This document shows, piece after piece, positions 22,097-34,339 of a stretch of 64,000 nt of DNA. This stretch comes from Gambelia wislizenii. Its lineage: Eukaryota; Chordata; Lepidosauria; Squamata; Crotaphytidae. Numbering within the stretch: the first letter of the stretch is position 1; every line of letters begins with the position of its first letter. The stretch spans positions 222,569,001 to 222,633,000 of the forward strand of contig JAUMIR010000004.1 in the NCBI GenBank assembly GCA_030847615.1. The letters run 5' to 3'. A program made the position numbers and the translations under genes. Under the pieces are notes generated by a model, which made no database searches, was not told the DNA's origin, and saw only the letters and a program-made list of their open reading frames with translations.

Positions 22097-23902
22097 TTCT
22101 TGTTCTCAGAATCAAACACCACATCATATTGAACATATCTAAGTATGCTTAGAACTGGTTCTTTGGGACCCCCAAAAAGACTGGGATGGAAGCACATGGA
22201 CAAGCAGTGAACCATTTTCTCCTTCTGCCACTTTCTTGCTGTAAATCTCCCCTAATATATATTAAGGGGAAATGCATATGAATGTTAGTGCATACAAAAT
22301 AAACACATATTTTCATGTAAACATTCACAGAAAATATTCATGAACTGATATAGAAACCAGACGAAACAAACTGACGCTCAGAAAACTGCAGAAAGCAAAA
22401 CATACTTGCTCAGCCCTAACTAAAGTAGCATATAAATGCAAAGATATACTATTTTATTTTGGCTGGCTCATATTATGGGAATTCACTGTTAAGAGATCAT
22501 CAAGGGGGCTTATAACCTCCCATAACTTTTTTTTTAAATGGAGCTACTTCATTCTGAAAGAAAATCAGAAAACAAATTCAACCTTGGGATTTAATATACA
22601 AAGGGTGTTTTTTTTTAATGGTCATTGCCTTCAGACTTCGTTCACAGAAAACCTTTTTTAAAAAGCTAGCATATATACATATATATGATAGAGGGTCATA
22701 TTTTATTTTTATGTAGCTTTCAATACATTCTGTTCTCATTCAGGGAATCCATGACACACATTCCAATGCCTATGGCTGTATGCTCTTTTTTGCAAAGTTT
22801 TTGAGGCACTCAGCACATTCCTTTGAGTGAGAGAAATAATACAAAGAAAGGAGAGGGAAAACTCCCACAGTGATTTAGGCAGTTTTCTCTGTGTCTGAGG
22901 TCACCAAATGTACTACTGTACATATCAAGAGTTCCTCATGGTGTTCAGTGGAGGTCGCATATGATACCAGATTTCTCAGAGCAGAGAAGAAAGTTGGAAA
23001 GACTTGAGAATAATAGGATTATAATGCTGGAAGGAACACATATTGCAGGAAAATAAGGCAAGATCTGTAGCATGAATTGTGGTATACTACACTGCTATTT
23101 CCTTCTTCAAAAATGATTGATTCATGTTAACTTTAGTCAAAATGCTCCATTAAATCAGGCTGCAATCCTAAACCTACTTAATAATAATTAATAAATAAAT
23201 TATTATAAATATGTGGAACTGCATTGCCCATTTTCTGAATCTATCCCAGTGACTGGACACATTTGGCATGAACCAGTCAAAATACTTGACTTCTTATTGA
23301 ATTAGCAAGAGCCAAATGGCTTAGCTATGTACTAATGATGCAAAGAAAATCTAATCCATGATGTTTAACAGTGTATTCACTATATCTTCCATGCCATGAT
23401 GGGGCAATAGCCTTTAATCAATTAACCCATGCCCTTTTAAAAAAAATTAAGAGTTTGTTTCATAGAAACCAAAGCAAACCCATTTATGATTGCTGGAATC
23501 TTTCCATGTGCTTTTCATATTGTCGCCAAATTGCTGACCTCTTAACAGGAGGCAGGAAGTGTAGAGTGAGTTAGAGGGCTGTAAAAATAATCGCTCAAAC
23601 AGCCCAGTTCTTAAAGTGCTACATCTTTACAAGTCCCAGTGAAATAAATATGGACACTGCACATGGCATATTGAAGAAAATCGGTTCCTTTAGATTGGAG
23701 AACTAGGTATTCTATTCTAGCTGATACAAATGAATGTGTAATTGTTACAAAATGCAGTAAAAATGGAATGTATTGTGAAAAGGCTGCTGAAAAGGTGAGT
23801 CCCCTGGCCCCAGTTTCTAGTAACTGAGGCTAAACAGCAGGTAAAGAATTGAATATGAATTGAAAAGACCTGATCTAAAATCTCTCCTCATCTATAAAAC
23901 TA
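22097..23902. other. No gene recognised
   Basis: AT-rich sequence with short domain-less open frames. Nothing else is supported. Confidence 0.3.
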
Positions 23903-24133
23903 CAGTGGGAACCTCAGAATCTGCTGCAGTTTGGTTCCAGGACCCTCCATGGACACCAAAATCCATGGATGCTCAAATCCCTTTATAGACAATGGTGTAG
24001 TAAAATGGCATCCCTTATATAAAATGGTGAACAACTCAAAGGTTTGTTTTTTGGTATTTTTTTCCTGAATATTTTTGAGCCATGGTTGGTTGAATCCATG
24101 GATGCAGAACTTGTGAATATGGGGGGCTGACTG
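23903..24133. mobile_element. pogo-like MITE
   Basis: It begins CAGTGGGAACCTCAGAAT and ends GGGGGGCTGACTG, with TA on both sides (23901-23902 and 24134-24135). The interior has TTTGGTTCCAGGACCCTCC and CCTTATATAAAATGGTG, as in the sister copies. Confidence 0.7.
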
Positions 24134-24491
24134 TATTTCAACAACCTGAGTTTCATCCTATCTATTTTTGACACGCAGATGTGAATGCTATTGCTTATGT
24201 ACTCCAAATGTATGTTTTGTCCCTCACCAGTCGCTACAGGACTTTTTTGGAAATGGATTTGTCCTTCGAGCCTGTGCAATGGATTTTTCTGGTGGAGCGC
24301 AGCGTGCACAGAACTGGCCTCACCCTTTAAACCAGAGATTCATCTGCCGTGGCCTTGCAAGCATGGACGTGGCAGTGAGGTCCTCGGGCCGTAGGTTTGA
24401 TTAGGCGTCAATGGAGAGGACCAAATGTATGTATCCTATGGATAAAAGGGAAGGATCAGCCAGCTTGAAGTAACTCCATGGTCTTCCAAAG
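24134..24491. other. No gene recognised
   Basis: A 78-codon plus-strand open frame here has no domain or splice context. Confidence 0.3.
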
Positions 24492-24728
24492 TTTGTTGCT
24501 TTTGTTGTTGTCATGTGTCTTCACATAAGCTCCAAGGTATGGCAAATATATCACAGAGGCTACTTGGCAAGATTTATTTGGAGGAGGTTTATCATTGCCT
24601 TCCTCTTTAAGGCTGAAAATGTGACTTGTCCAAGGTTACCTTATGAGTTTCCATGGCTAAACAGGAATCCAGACCTTGTTCTCCCGTACTGCTAGTCCAG
24701 CACTCAAACCCCTATACCACATTGGTTC
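24492..24728 (-). mobile_element. tRNA-derived SINE, family B
   Basis: Minus-strand copy. The right end GGTATAGGGGTTTGAGTGCTGG is the head, followed by GGATTCCTGTTTAGCCATGG; the left end is the AACAACAAAAGCAACAA tail. Confidence 0.7.
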
Positions 24729-24730
24729 TT

Positions 24731-24960
24731 TGCTGTTCCTATGTGCCTTCAAGTTGACTCCACACTAGGGTGACCCTCTTGTAGGGTTTTTTTCAGCAAG
24801 ATTTCTTCAGAGGAGGTTTGCCATTGCCTTCCTCTAAGAGTGAGAGAGGGTGACTTGCCCAGGGCCCCCAAGTGGCTTTCCATGGCTGAGTAAGGATTTA
24901 AACCCTGGTCTCCCAGAGTCTTTGTCTAACATTCAAACTACTACAACATGTTGGCTCCCT
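24731..24960 (-). mobile_element. tRNA-derived SINE, family B (adjacent second copy)
   Basis: A further minus-strand copy directly abuts the previous one. Its head is GGGAGCCAACATGTTGTAGTA with the B-box region GGTTTAAATCC. The body has CCTCTGAAGAAATCTTGC and CAACTTGAAGGCACATAGG. It lacks the long AAC tail, which suggests one copy landed in or next to the tail of the other. Confidence 0.7.
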
Positions 24961-25348
24961 CTTCTCACCAATAACCCCCCTCCAAAAAAAAGCCTTTAAA
25001 ATCCCCTAAGTTTGTGGGGGGAGGTCTAATGAAGGGAACACCTCTCAGAACATCCAAATGAATACTAAGTGAATACTATAGCCATTAGATACTAACTGCT
25101 GGGTGGAGAACCCAGAAAACAGGGTGAGGGATGGAATGGTGTACATCATAGGAGAGCATGACTGACTTCCTTGTTAGAACAGACTGACTCCTCAATATAA
25201 AATTTGGTGGTAATCCTTACTTGTCTCTACATCACAGTGATTTTGTGAAGATGAAACAGAAAAACCATGTCCAGTTCCCTTGAAGAAACCCTGGTACAGA
25301 TAAGCAAAAAGTATGTTTTTTTAAACAACAAAAAAAGTTATGTACATA
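24961..25348. other. No gene recognised
   Basis: Unassigned sequence. Confidence 0.3.
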
Positions 25349-25575
25349 TAGTTGTCCCTCCATATCCATGGATTTGGTATCCACGGATTTAAGTATTCAC
25401 GGCTTGAAAATATTCTTAAACAAATAATCCAAAAAACAAACTTTAAATTTGCCATTTTATATAAGGGACACCATTTTGCTATGCCATCGCATATAATGGG
25501 ACTTGAGTATTCATGGATTTTCGTATCCACAGGGGGTCCTGGAACCAAACCCCAGTGAATATGAAGGGCCAACTG
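25349..25575. mobile_element. pogo-like MITE
   Basis: The ends TAGTTGTCCCTCCATATCC and AAGGGCCAACTG are flanked by TA on both sides. The interior matches 21870-22096 closely (GGCTTGAAAATATTC, ATATAATGGGACTTGA, GGGTCCTGGAACCAAA). Confidence 0.75.
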
Positions 25576-25636
25576 TATTCTGGAATCTAGGAGTTAAATT
25601 TCCAGAGGATAACTTATGGAAGAATCAGAGATCTTT

Positions 25637-25838
25637 ATTAATGTATTTATATCCTGCTTTTCCTCCAAGAAGCTTCAAGCAGCAACCTCACTACCATTTT
25701 ATTCTTGCCACAACCCAATTAGGTTTTTTTAGGCTGAGAGACAGAGTCTGGTCTTTATCTAGTAAGATAATTTTATGATTGTGTGTGGAACTTGAACTGG
25801 GATTCCACTGGTCATAGTCTGATGCTCTAAGCAAAGGT
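25637..25838 (-). mobile_element. MIR-like (CORE-type) SINE
   Basis: From left to right the plus strand reads TATTTATATCCTGCTTTTCC, ATTTTATTCTTGCCACAACC, AGGCTGAGAGACAGAG, then TGGAACTTGAACTGGGATT and TAGTCTGATGCTCTAAGC. That is a tRNA-like head at the right and a CORE-like body, in minus orientation. Confidence 0.5.
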
Positions 25839-25839
25839 A

Positions 25840-26220
25840 GGAAGTAACTAATTTTAGTAGTTTAGTTTCTAGTTACTTTTGCAGTAATACATTGGAATGA
25901 AATTACTTTCCCCTCTCACTTTCAGCTGTAATTCATTACTTTTCAATGGAATGGCAATGGCCTGCCTGTTACTCAGAAGTGCATGTTTTCTTGGATCAAC
26001 CTGAGCCATGGGAAGAAGTAGGGTGACATGGGTGGGCCTCATGGCACATCTGGGAAGGATTGCTTTGCAACGCCTTTTGCATTTTTTTTGGAATTTTCAT
26101 GGTGCTATATCTGAATTGGTCACTTGGGGGAACCAGAGATGACTTTTCTGTATTTTATAATTGCACAATAGTAACAGTAATGGTAATTTGTTAGTAACAA
26201 GTAAATCAGTGAGCTACCCT
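25840..26220. repeat. GTAAT/GTTAC-rich dispersed repeat
   Basis: Repeated AGTAACTA, AGTTACTTT, GTAATTCATTACTTT and GTAACAAGTAA words link this stretch to 6790-7125. No termini were found. Confidence 0.35.
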
Positions 26221-26231
26221 CCTTAGACTAT

Positions 26232-26440
26232 GGACATTATCACATGAGCTTGTATAAATGCTGTAATTCCACAACTGAAGAACCGGAGAAATAATGACAT
26301 GATTACTTACATTTTTGTACTCTGCCGCAATTGCACAACACTAATGTTAACATAATATTGCACAACCGTCTACTAATGGTTTAAGAATGGGATTGAAGCT
26401 TGCACTATTGTAACACTTGTTTTTCCACTGTGTTGGAAAA
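26232..26440. mobile_element. GGA..TTATCAGA-group element, one half
   Basis: It starts GGACATTATCACATGAG and matches the reverse complement of 16300-16498 (CACAACACTAATG, ACTAATGGTTTAAGAATGGG, ATTGAAGCTTGCACTATTGT). It ends abruptly at the BovB-like sequence, which probably inserted into or replaced the other half. Confidence 0.6.
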
Positions 26441-26748
26441 GCAAACAAATGGATCTTAGGACAGATCAAGACAGAACTCTCACTAGAAGCCAAGATGAGA
26501 TTGTCGTACTTTGGTCACATCACGAGAAGACACGGCTCACTGGAAAAGTCAATAATGCCAGGAAAAGTGGAGTGAAAAAAGAAAGGATGACCACACACCA
26601 TTATGGATAGACTCAATCAGACAGGCCACAGGCCTGAACCTGCAACACCTGAGCACAGTGGTAGAAGACAAGGGTCTTTGAGATGTCTCATTTGTGGGGT
26701 TGCCATGAGTTAAAGTTGACTCAAAGGCAGTTAACAATAACAACACAT
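26441..26748 (+). pseudogene. BovB-like (RTE) LINE 3' end
   Basis: The sequence reads CAAACAAATGGATCTTAGGA, CTAGAAGCCAAGATGAGA, TTTGGTCACATCACGAGAAG, then GGATAGACTCAATCAGACA and AGTGGTAGAAGACAAGGGTC. It ends GTTGCCATGAGTTAAAGTTG and GTTAACAATAACAACA. This is the C-terminus of BovB ORF2, its short 3' UTR and an AAY-rich tail. The frame is broken by indels. Confidence 0.65.
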
Positions 26749-27771
26749 GTTCTCTCAACAAGCCATACATAAAATTGTGTATTTAAATATGTTTAACCTC
26801 TGAGAACTGCAACTGTCAGCACCATTTGAAGACATACAAAATCCAGTGGATAGCTACATTTTGATCCTCATATTAATCTCAGTGGTACAAAGTTCTGAAA
26901 GGAATTTCCAGAGATCAAGCATCCTTAGGCTCGATGGTAAAAAGAGAAAGCTCAGCTAATTGGAAGAATGATGCCTGAACTCTGGGATTCCACCAAATAT
27001 TCAAGAGTTTTAGGGACAAAGAAGGTGGCAGTAGCGTGTCATTTACTGAAAGATTCTTTAAGGTTCGTGAGCTGTGAAGAATAGTGGCGTAATGCAAAAC
27101 TGAAAACAAAAACTAACACTTTTTGCAATTAAAAGATAGTAACACTGTACTCTAATTAGTTCTCTCAGGAAGTAAAGATGTCTCCAGTTAAGTGAATGAG
27201 TGACAATTACTTGGATTATTGTCATACTTAAAATGTCAGTGCTGAACGACCGCTTCCAGCTCATAAGAATAAATTCTACACATTTAAGTGTCAGAAGCAA
27301 TAAAGTTACATATAGGCGTGTTTTAATGGAAATAAAAGTTCACACAGAAAGTGAGTCCAGTGGAATACAGTACTAAAAACCACTAATGATTGACAGAATA
27401 CATTGTCTCTTCTCATAGGCACCAATTAGCACTGAACTTATGCAAAGTGGAAAAACTGAAATATAACCACCTAATTTAACATTCATCCTGCCTGCAGAAT
27501 TATACTTTAGCCCACAGTGGTCCTAAATGCAGTGAGTGGTGCCAAGAGTGGCTTAAGAATCTGGCAGCCTTGGGCCCCAGCACTCCAGTAGAGTCCACTG
27601 GTAACACCTGACCTGACCTCTTAAAAATGATTATGACCTACTATTTTAAACCACACTAGGTAGATGGATCGAACTACCATTTTAATTTTCAGCTATGCCC
27701 TTTACGTTATCTAGATCCACCACATTGTGGGAACTTAAAGTGGTGGCTTGACTCACCCTCCTGGGGCCCTT
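26749..27771. other. No gene recognised
   Basis: Unassigned sequence with domain-less open frames on the minus strand. Confidence 0.3.
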
Positions 27772-27850
27772 TGACACTACACAATTATAGCACTATGAAT
27801 TCACTATAATGGCCATCGTTCTGTTAGCATGTTCTACTATCCCTCCTCCC
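27772..27850. repeat. Half copy of a palindromic CACTTTAAC-type repeat
   Basis: CCTTTGACACTACACAATTA followed by TAGCACTATGAATTCAC corresponds to the left end of the copies at 53926 and 54466. Confidence 0.4.
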
Positions 27851-27869
27851 CATGACACCTCATAATTGG

Positions 27870-28715
27870 AAATATTGGATTCTTTTCTGGGTCAGGTTGG
27901 CTGGGGCACCCCAAAAAGGTCAGTTGGAGGTCACAATGACCTGGGATGTGGCTTAGAAATATTTTGGGAAGAAAGCCCATATTAGGATTGTGTGGAAGCC
28001 CCTTAGTAGACACACTTTTTAAGGAGGCATGTGCTAATCCTTTCTTCCAGCATTGGGTGCCTCAGCAATGAGCCATTCAATCAAACAATTAAGTAACCAT
28101 TCCCAAATCTACCCCAAGGAAATCTAACCTCATATCCCCCTCCTGTCCAGCCTTGCGAGGTTGTCATAAGCCAATCAATTCCTATCTCCCAGCTATTAAC
28201 ACAATCAGTTGAGTTTCGGTTTCCTTTGTCTTTCCCATGGGAAAGCCATCCAGGCTTTGTCCTAACCAGAGCACCCCTTCAGGATATGAAATAGGGTATA
28301 AATATTAGTCCCCCCCCAAATAGAAAGGTGTGCCATGATGTATGAACCTGACCACTCTCTTTTGTGGTGCTTGCTTGAATTTGAACCCTTAGGCGCCCAT
28401 CTGAGTATCTTCACTGCACAAAACTCTGCTTTTCAAAACTAGTAACCATCACTGTATCTTCCCAAATCTCTCCCTCTGTCCAATGTCTCTGCCTTACTCC
28501 ATTATAGCCTTGTGTGGTTCTTAGAAACATGTGTTGCATGTGTGAGTTCACTTCATGTTATTTTCAATAAAAATACTTTATTTCACTTTAAACTGGAGTG
28601 TTCTTTACAATTAGTACTGGTATACATAGGTGAAAAGATTCTGAAGCTACCCATCCCTCACAGGCTTCCATTTCAGCTAATAATTCACCCAGATAATAAT
28701 ATAGATTTTGGCATC
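27870..28715 (+). repeat. Possible solo LTR-like repeat
   Basis: The stretch has a TATA-like GGGTATAAATATTAG at about 28290, a polyadenylation-like CAATAAAAATACTTTATTTC at about 28566, and a downstream T-rich segment. That order (TATA, about 270 bp, AATAAA) is what an LTR promoter and polyA region would show. LTR ends, a target duplication and internal genes are not visible, so this is tentative. Confidence 0.25.
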
Positions 28716-28754
28716 ACAGGCGAGGCTCTAACACACCCCTGACTCTTTGGGTAA

Positions 28755-28935
28755 AAGTTCCATCCTATGGAATCCTGGGATTTGCAGTTTGATGAGGGAA
28801 ATTTAGAATTGTCAGCCAAAGAGCTCTGGTGCCTCAGCCAAACTACAAAGCTTAGGATTCCATTGGATGCTGCCATGGAAGTTAATGTGGAATCATAGCT
28901 CGATAACTGTGTAGTTGTGAAAGGGCACTTGTTGC
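28755..28935. mobile_element. Palindromic CCTGGGATTTG-type MITE, partial
   Basis: CTATGGAATCCTGGGATTTG with AGTTTG, GCCAAAGAGCTCTGGTGCC and CAAACTACAAAGCTTAGGATT form the centre of a large imperfect hairpin. The right arm runs on to ACTGTGTAGTTGTGAAAGGG. The matching left terminus is diverged. Confidence 0.5.
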
Positions 28936-28943
28936 CTCTTGTA

Positions 28944-29173
28944 GGGTGCATCTAGACTGATTAAAAAGTCCAGAACTGTCTTAAATTTTGTTCCGGTTCT
29001 TTCTGATTTTATTTTGGAGATCCACACATTTTTGTTTATCCCAGAATATTTGCTGTCAGCTCCTGGTACAATCAGACTTTTTATAGCTCCCCAGGTTGGT
29101 TTATTTTAACCCTATATAAAATCATACAGAACAGGAACTAAACCAGGGACTGTTGAATCAGTCTGCATGTGCC
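28944..29173. mobile_element. Inverted-repeat MITE, 230 bp, TA target
   Basis: GGGTGCATCTAGACTGATT at the left and AATCAGTCTGCATGTGCC at the right are inverted repeats with a few mismatches. The match continues inward for about 70 bp (GTCC, GTTC, GTTCT, TGATTTTAT and complements). TA lies on both sides (28942-28943 and 29174-29175). No coding capacity. Confidence 0.65.
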
Positions 29174-31735
29174 TATAGTCAGGGCTGTCCCTGCCTTTAG
29201 GTAGAATGAGGTGCCTGCATCGGGCATTAGGTTTGTGCTGTCACAAAAAGGCAACCGACTATTTAGTTACTAGTTATATATTTACCATTATATCTTTGGG
29301 AATGTGCTTGTGAGATTTTCTACCTTCTGGGCCAAAATAGATTCCCTGACTTTGAGTACTACACATCCTGGTTTCTCTCAAGTATCTTTCCCCATCACCA
29401 GAAATAAAAATATACTTACCAACTAAATAACAAACAATTGAATCTTGACTTGGATGGTTGGAGAAGCCATTTACCCTTCTGAGATAGGCAACAAAATCTC
29501 TTGGACTGAGTCCATTTGTAGTGGTTCTTGGAGTTGTGTCACTTGCAACTGCTAGGCAAATCCATAATAGTTCCACCGACAGTAGGTAGCTGCCAGAGTT
29601 CACTTAGACTAGGGCCAGTTATACCACTGGACAAAGTGAAGTGATCACCTCAGGCATCATATCCTGGGGGCAGTACCATTGTATGCTTGGCTATTCATAA
29701 TCAAACCTCCTCACAACATTTGCACTTGTTGAAAGATAGAGGTGTGTCTGACACACTTCCTGTTTTCAGCTACCCAGGCACAGTGGAGAAAGCTATTACA
29801 TTGCAAGTCCAGTTACTTCTATATGTGAAATAGCAAGGGGTGTGTGTGTATGTCACCTCTTCCTTCACCTCAAGAAACAAAATACATCTTGGTTTCTCTT
29901 CCCAGAGACCCCTGAAACCTGAAGTCGTCACTTACTTGAACAATGGCTTACAGTTATAATTCAGCACCAATCCACAAACCCATGGACCAAGCTACAGTCA
30001 CAGCTTCCTGTTTTTGAGTGGGAAATATATGTTTCCTCCAGCAGCAGATGGACTCATGCTGTCCTCCTTTCAGCAGCAAGAGACAGAACTCGTATTTGTG
30101 TTCTTATGGAGAAGAGATTGCAAGATACAGGATTCCTTCCACACAGAATTAAAAATAAAAGCAAAACACCACCGTAAGGCAAGGAGGACTCCCTGCTCCA
30201 TAAGGACAAAATTAGGCAGACATGAAAACTTGAAGGAATATTGCAATGTGAAGGCACTCCCCTCTGCCAAACTCTTAAACAGGAGTAGAATTGTTTGGCT
30301 CTCCGGATATTGAGCTGCTCCTCGCAACTTTCCTCACCATTGGCTATGCTGGCCAGGGTTGCTGGGAGTTGCAGTTCATGAACATCTGGATGGTTGTATG
30401 GTTCTCACCACTGCCCTAAAGGAATTTTTTTTTAAATGTCTCAAAATATAGTCAACAAAGAAACTGAATTGCTTCACACCGGCTGCGTGACTGTATGATA
30501 GGGCTGCAATGCCCCCCCCCAATTATAGAATACATCAGCTGAAATGATTTATCATATGATTACTGTGTCATTAATTCTGTCTATACTATAGAATATACTT
30601 ATTGCTAGCTTGTCATTTTGTTTAATGAAGAAACAACATGGCTGTAAGCCTTCTTCATTGTGCTTGGCCAGGAAACTATTTTCATTTAAACATACCATAA
30701 TTTGCTAATTGCTTATGTTCCCAGTATCTCAAACATTGCTTCTGGCATAAAGACTTCCTATTAAAAGTAGAAGAAGAAAAAGATGCAGACACACTGCCAA
30801 TTAATTAAATAGCAAGGCAGTTATACCCATGTATTCCAATTTTAAAAAAGAAAGCATCTCCAGAAGCAGAAGCTAGGTGAAAAATCATTGAACTGCATGC
30901 ACATTTGCGTTTGATATTTTATGTGTTGACACATGTAAAGGGGGCTTGCTTGCTTATGTAAATCCCAATTTGCATGCAAAACCAATTGTGAGCTCACATA
31001 AATGCAGAGAACAGCTGAGAAAAGAGGGCATAATTGACAGAGTATTGCTCTGAGAAGGCATGAGAAACAGTGGCTCATATCCAAGCTCATCCTTGACTTC
31101 TTCAGCTATAGAATGGGGGATGACTAATGAACTCTCTCAGGCACTGGGTTTCTGTGAAGATATATTAATCATCATAATCATAATCTGCAATGGGCGCTGA
31201 AATCATTTTAAGACAGCAGTTTTCAAATTCACTCAGGTTTGTATGAAGTCCATACAAACCTTTCGAGCCTCTCAGTAAGGAGTCTGGTAATTTTGCTTCC
31301 GTTAAGGTGGAAAGTCTCCCTTAGAGTGGTGAGAACTGTAAACACTAAAAGACAAGATATGTCCTGCAATTCTCTGTAATGTATAGCCATGGGAGTGGGC
31401 TCAACTAAAAAGTGATGTGGAAGAGGAACATGCTCTAGTCACACCTTGCAGCTACATCTTCACATACTATAGGAAATGAGACCACAGGACCACAGGTGGA
31501 CACTACCACTTATGTATGTTTCTCACAATATTTTTTTAAATGGCTGAATAATAGATAACATCAGGGAGACAAGTTCTAGCCTGCTCTGCTGCAGTATTTT
31601 CTATCTGCAAGGAGTTTTAAAGTAGAGGAGCATAAAGAAATGTTGTCCTCTACGTGGAGTCTGAACATGGTACAATCCATTCTGCCACATGATTCTCCAG
31701 CATATATAAACCAGTAACAACTGGATTTAGACCTA
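29174..31735. other. No gene recognised
   Basis: A long unassigned stretch. A fragment at about 30340-30400 (GCTGGGAGTTGCAGTTCATG) belongs to a common palindromic repeat. Open frames at 30014-30327 are domain-less. Confidence 0.3.
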
Positions 31736-32600
31736 GGGATGTAATTCTTCATGAACGGCTTGTCTGGATCAGCCAAATACCCCAGCTTGCCCTCATTCCA
31801 GAGCCCTGCAGTCCAAATGATGCAGGGCATTTACCCCAATCTTCCCTTAGGCAGTCCAAATCACCCCAGGGACAGATATGGGGCTAAAACAGGGCCAAGC
31901 CAGGATATGGCCCTTTACCGTGTTTTAAGAAAATACCCAGTTTAATCTAGTATTGCCTGATCAGGGCCCGCATGTCCGTGGGAGCCTGTCCCAAAATGCT
32001 GCTCCTTGCTGCCACCACCAGCTCCTTGGCTCTCCCAGAATCCAGGCAGGAGTCCTGTAGCATGTGACCAGGCTGGTCACATAAAGGGGGCCTGCAGTCA
32101 CATGTTGCAGGACCCCTGCCTGGCTTCTATCTAGTGAGAAAACGGCAGCTGCAACGGTGGCTTCAGCAATGGGCCAGTGTTCTATTTGGACTCTGGCCTG
32201 TTTTCTGCAGGTAATGCGGGGGGCACCTCCACAGCCAGGATAAGCTGGCAGGGAGACAGCATATCCTGCCTGGTGTATAGATAAGACTTACGTTTCTTCT
32301 CAAAGGAAGCAATAAGTAATTGTAGTAGTTTTCTTTCTGCTGCAAGAAAGTCTTTGAAAACAATGCAATTTTCAATTTATAATTTGGGGTTTATTCTGTG
32401 CAAAATTTGCATGTAGTTATGTGGAGAAAATGCTGTTTCCTGTACTAAAGAACCATCTGTGAATTTTACGGAGAATAAGTACCAAATGTGAAGACCAGAA
32501 TTCTTCTCATCAGGTAGCTCAATAATCAAAAAAAGCCCATGTTTTTCAACATTTTTTGAATATTTTCAAAAATTCCTTCTATCACTATTTAGGCCTCCGA
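31736..32600. repeat. Dispersed repeat with GC-rich insert (copy 1)
   Basis: Pieces at 31736-31760 and 32281-32600 resemble 56870-57420: TAGGGATG(T/C)AATTCTT, AAGCAAT(A/G)AGTA, CAAAATTTGCATG, and CATTTTTTGAATATTTTCAAA. Between them, 31765-32280 is a GC-richer block starting GTCTGGATCAGCC that does not align and may be a separate insertion. The family is not recognised. Confidence 0.4.
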
Positions 32601-32675
32601 AATTTTCGTGAAATACTTAACTTCTCACATAAACTCTAACTTGAATGCCAGACTTATAGTCAATCCTAAAAAGGT

Positions 32676-32687
32676 ACCTTTGACATT
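32676..32687. repeat. Target-site duplication, left
   Basis: ACCTTTGACATT matches ACCTTTGATATT at 34099-34110 with one difference and brackets the truncated LINE. Confidence 0.8.
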
Positions 32688-34052
32688 AAGGGTCTCTATG
32701 TAACATTTGTCAACCTCACCAAAGCCTTTGACACTGTGAGTAGAAAAGGTCTGTGGCAGATCCTGGAAAGACTAGGATGTCCCTCCAAATTCCTTAAAAT
32801 GATTATCTTGCTACACGAGGGCTAGCGGGGTCAAGTCAGATATGGCGATGCTCTTTCAGAGCCCTTTCTAATAACTAATGGAGTGAAGCAAGGTTGTATT
32901 CTTGCTCCAACTTTATTTACAATCTTCTTCAGCATGATGCTTCGAAGGGCTACGGCAGAGCTCGAAGAAGAAGATGGCATCTATATATGTTACTGCATTG
33001 ATGGTAGCTTGTTTAACTTAAGCCGTCTGAGGGCTCGCACTAAGACTCTAAACTATCTAGTTCGTGAGCTGCTCTTCGCTGAGGAGGATGATGCCCTTGT
33101 TGCCCACACAGAAGCAGCTCTGCAGCGCCTAACATCCTGCTTCGCAACAGATGCAGAACTGTTTTGGCTGCAAGTCAACGTTAAGAAAACGGAAGTTCTT
33201 TACCAGCCTGCACCACAGGACGAACACCATCATCCCGACATTGCCGTCAGCAAATCTGTGCTTAAGTCCATTTAGCAGTTCACCTACCTGGGAAGCATCA
33301 TCTCCTCAGATGCCAAGATTGACAAAGAGATTGATCACAGATTAGCAAAGGAATATAGCACATTTGGAAGACTTTACAAAAGAGTCTGGAGTAATAAACA
33401 CCTGAGGCGAAGCACAAAAATCAATGTGTATAGAGCCATTGTACTGTCTATTTTCCTTTATGGGTCTGAAACATATCGCCACCACTTACGACTCCTTGAA
33501 TGCTTTCATCAGCACTGTATATGCAGAATCCTAAATATACATTGGACTGACTATGTGACAAATGTTGCTGTCCTTGAGCAAGCAGGGATCACCAGCATTG
33601 AGGCCATGATATTGAGAACACAGCTGTGCTGGGCAGGGCACATTTTTAGGATGGAGGACCATCGCCTCCCAAAAATAGTACTCTATGGTGAACTCACCAT
33701 GGGTCAGCATAAGAGGGGCGCTCCAAAAAAGCAATACAAGGACTCCCTGAAACAACATCTCTGGCTCGACCAAATTGATGAACAACAATGGTCCACCCTA
33801 GCCTCACATCGGGAGGCATGGAGATGCTCTATCCACAATGCTGCAGCCTTATTTGAGAACTCACGCTGAACAAGTGTTGAAGAGAAACGACAATGCAGAA
33901 AGAATCACAATCCGGAAACATCACCCAAGGACATCTTCTGCTGTGCTTTCTGCAACCGGACTTGTTTATCTCGGATTGGCCTTTTTAGTCATCAGCGCGC
34001 TTGCAGAAAGCGTGGGATGAGTCCTTCCTGAATCTTCATTTGTGAAGAAAAG

Positions 34053-34098
<46 letters not shown>
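32688..34098 (+). pseudogene. Broken 5'-truncated LINE reverse transcriptase copy
   Basis: This is a second copy of the LINE at 46409-48417. It starts at the codons for KGLYVTFV of the RT domain and runs to the same 3' end, CCAGAGAG. Compared with that copy it has an in-frame stop at about 32824 (GGCCAG to GGCTAG), a second where Gln became TAG at about 33273, and a third near 33866. The catalytic FADD box has become FAEEDD through a 3-bp insertion, and nine bases are lost after SET near 33472. The AG tail has expanded to 45 bp. A 12-bp target duplication with one mismatch flanks it. It encodes no functional polymerase. Confidence 0.9.

Positions 34099-34099
<1 letters not shown>
34055..34099. 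repeat. (AG)n tract at LINE 3' end
   Basis: About 22 AG units directly follow the LINE 3' terminus CCAGAGAG, so it probably grew from the element tail. Confidence 0.9.
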
Positions 34100-34102
<3 letters not shown>

Positions 34103-34339
34103 TTGATATTTTAGCCTTTTATTTGAATGAGCATATTTAATCAAGAATGAAAATGTGAATGTTTCATCAGCGAAGTCAAGGATGAACATGACCAGGTATA
34201 TGGATATGGCCAAGGTCGTTTATACCACCACATGTATGCTTGATACTTGCTTGCTCTTACTAGTTTATTAAGGCAGCTGGGAGAGGCCTAGTTGAATGGA
34301 AATAGAACAGCAAATGCATCTTTGGAGGGAATTGTTATG

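Noticed and set aside
27870..28715. Full endogenous retrovirus
   Set aside because: Only a TATA-like and a polyadenylation-like motif are visible. There is no gag, pol or env sequence and no second LTR.
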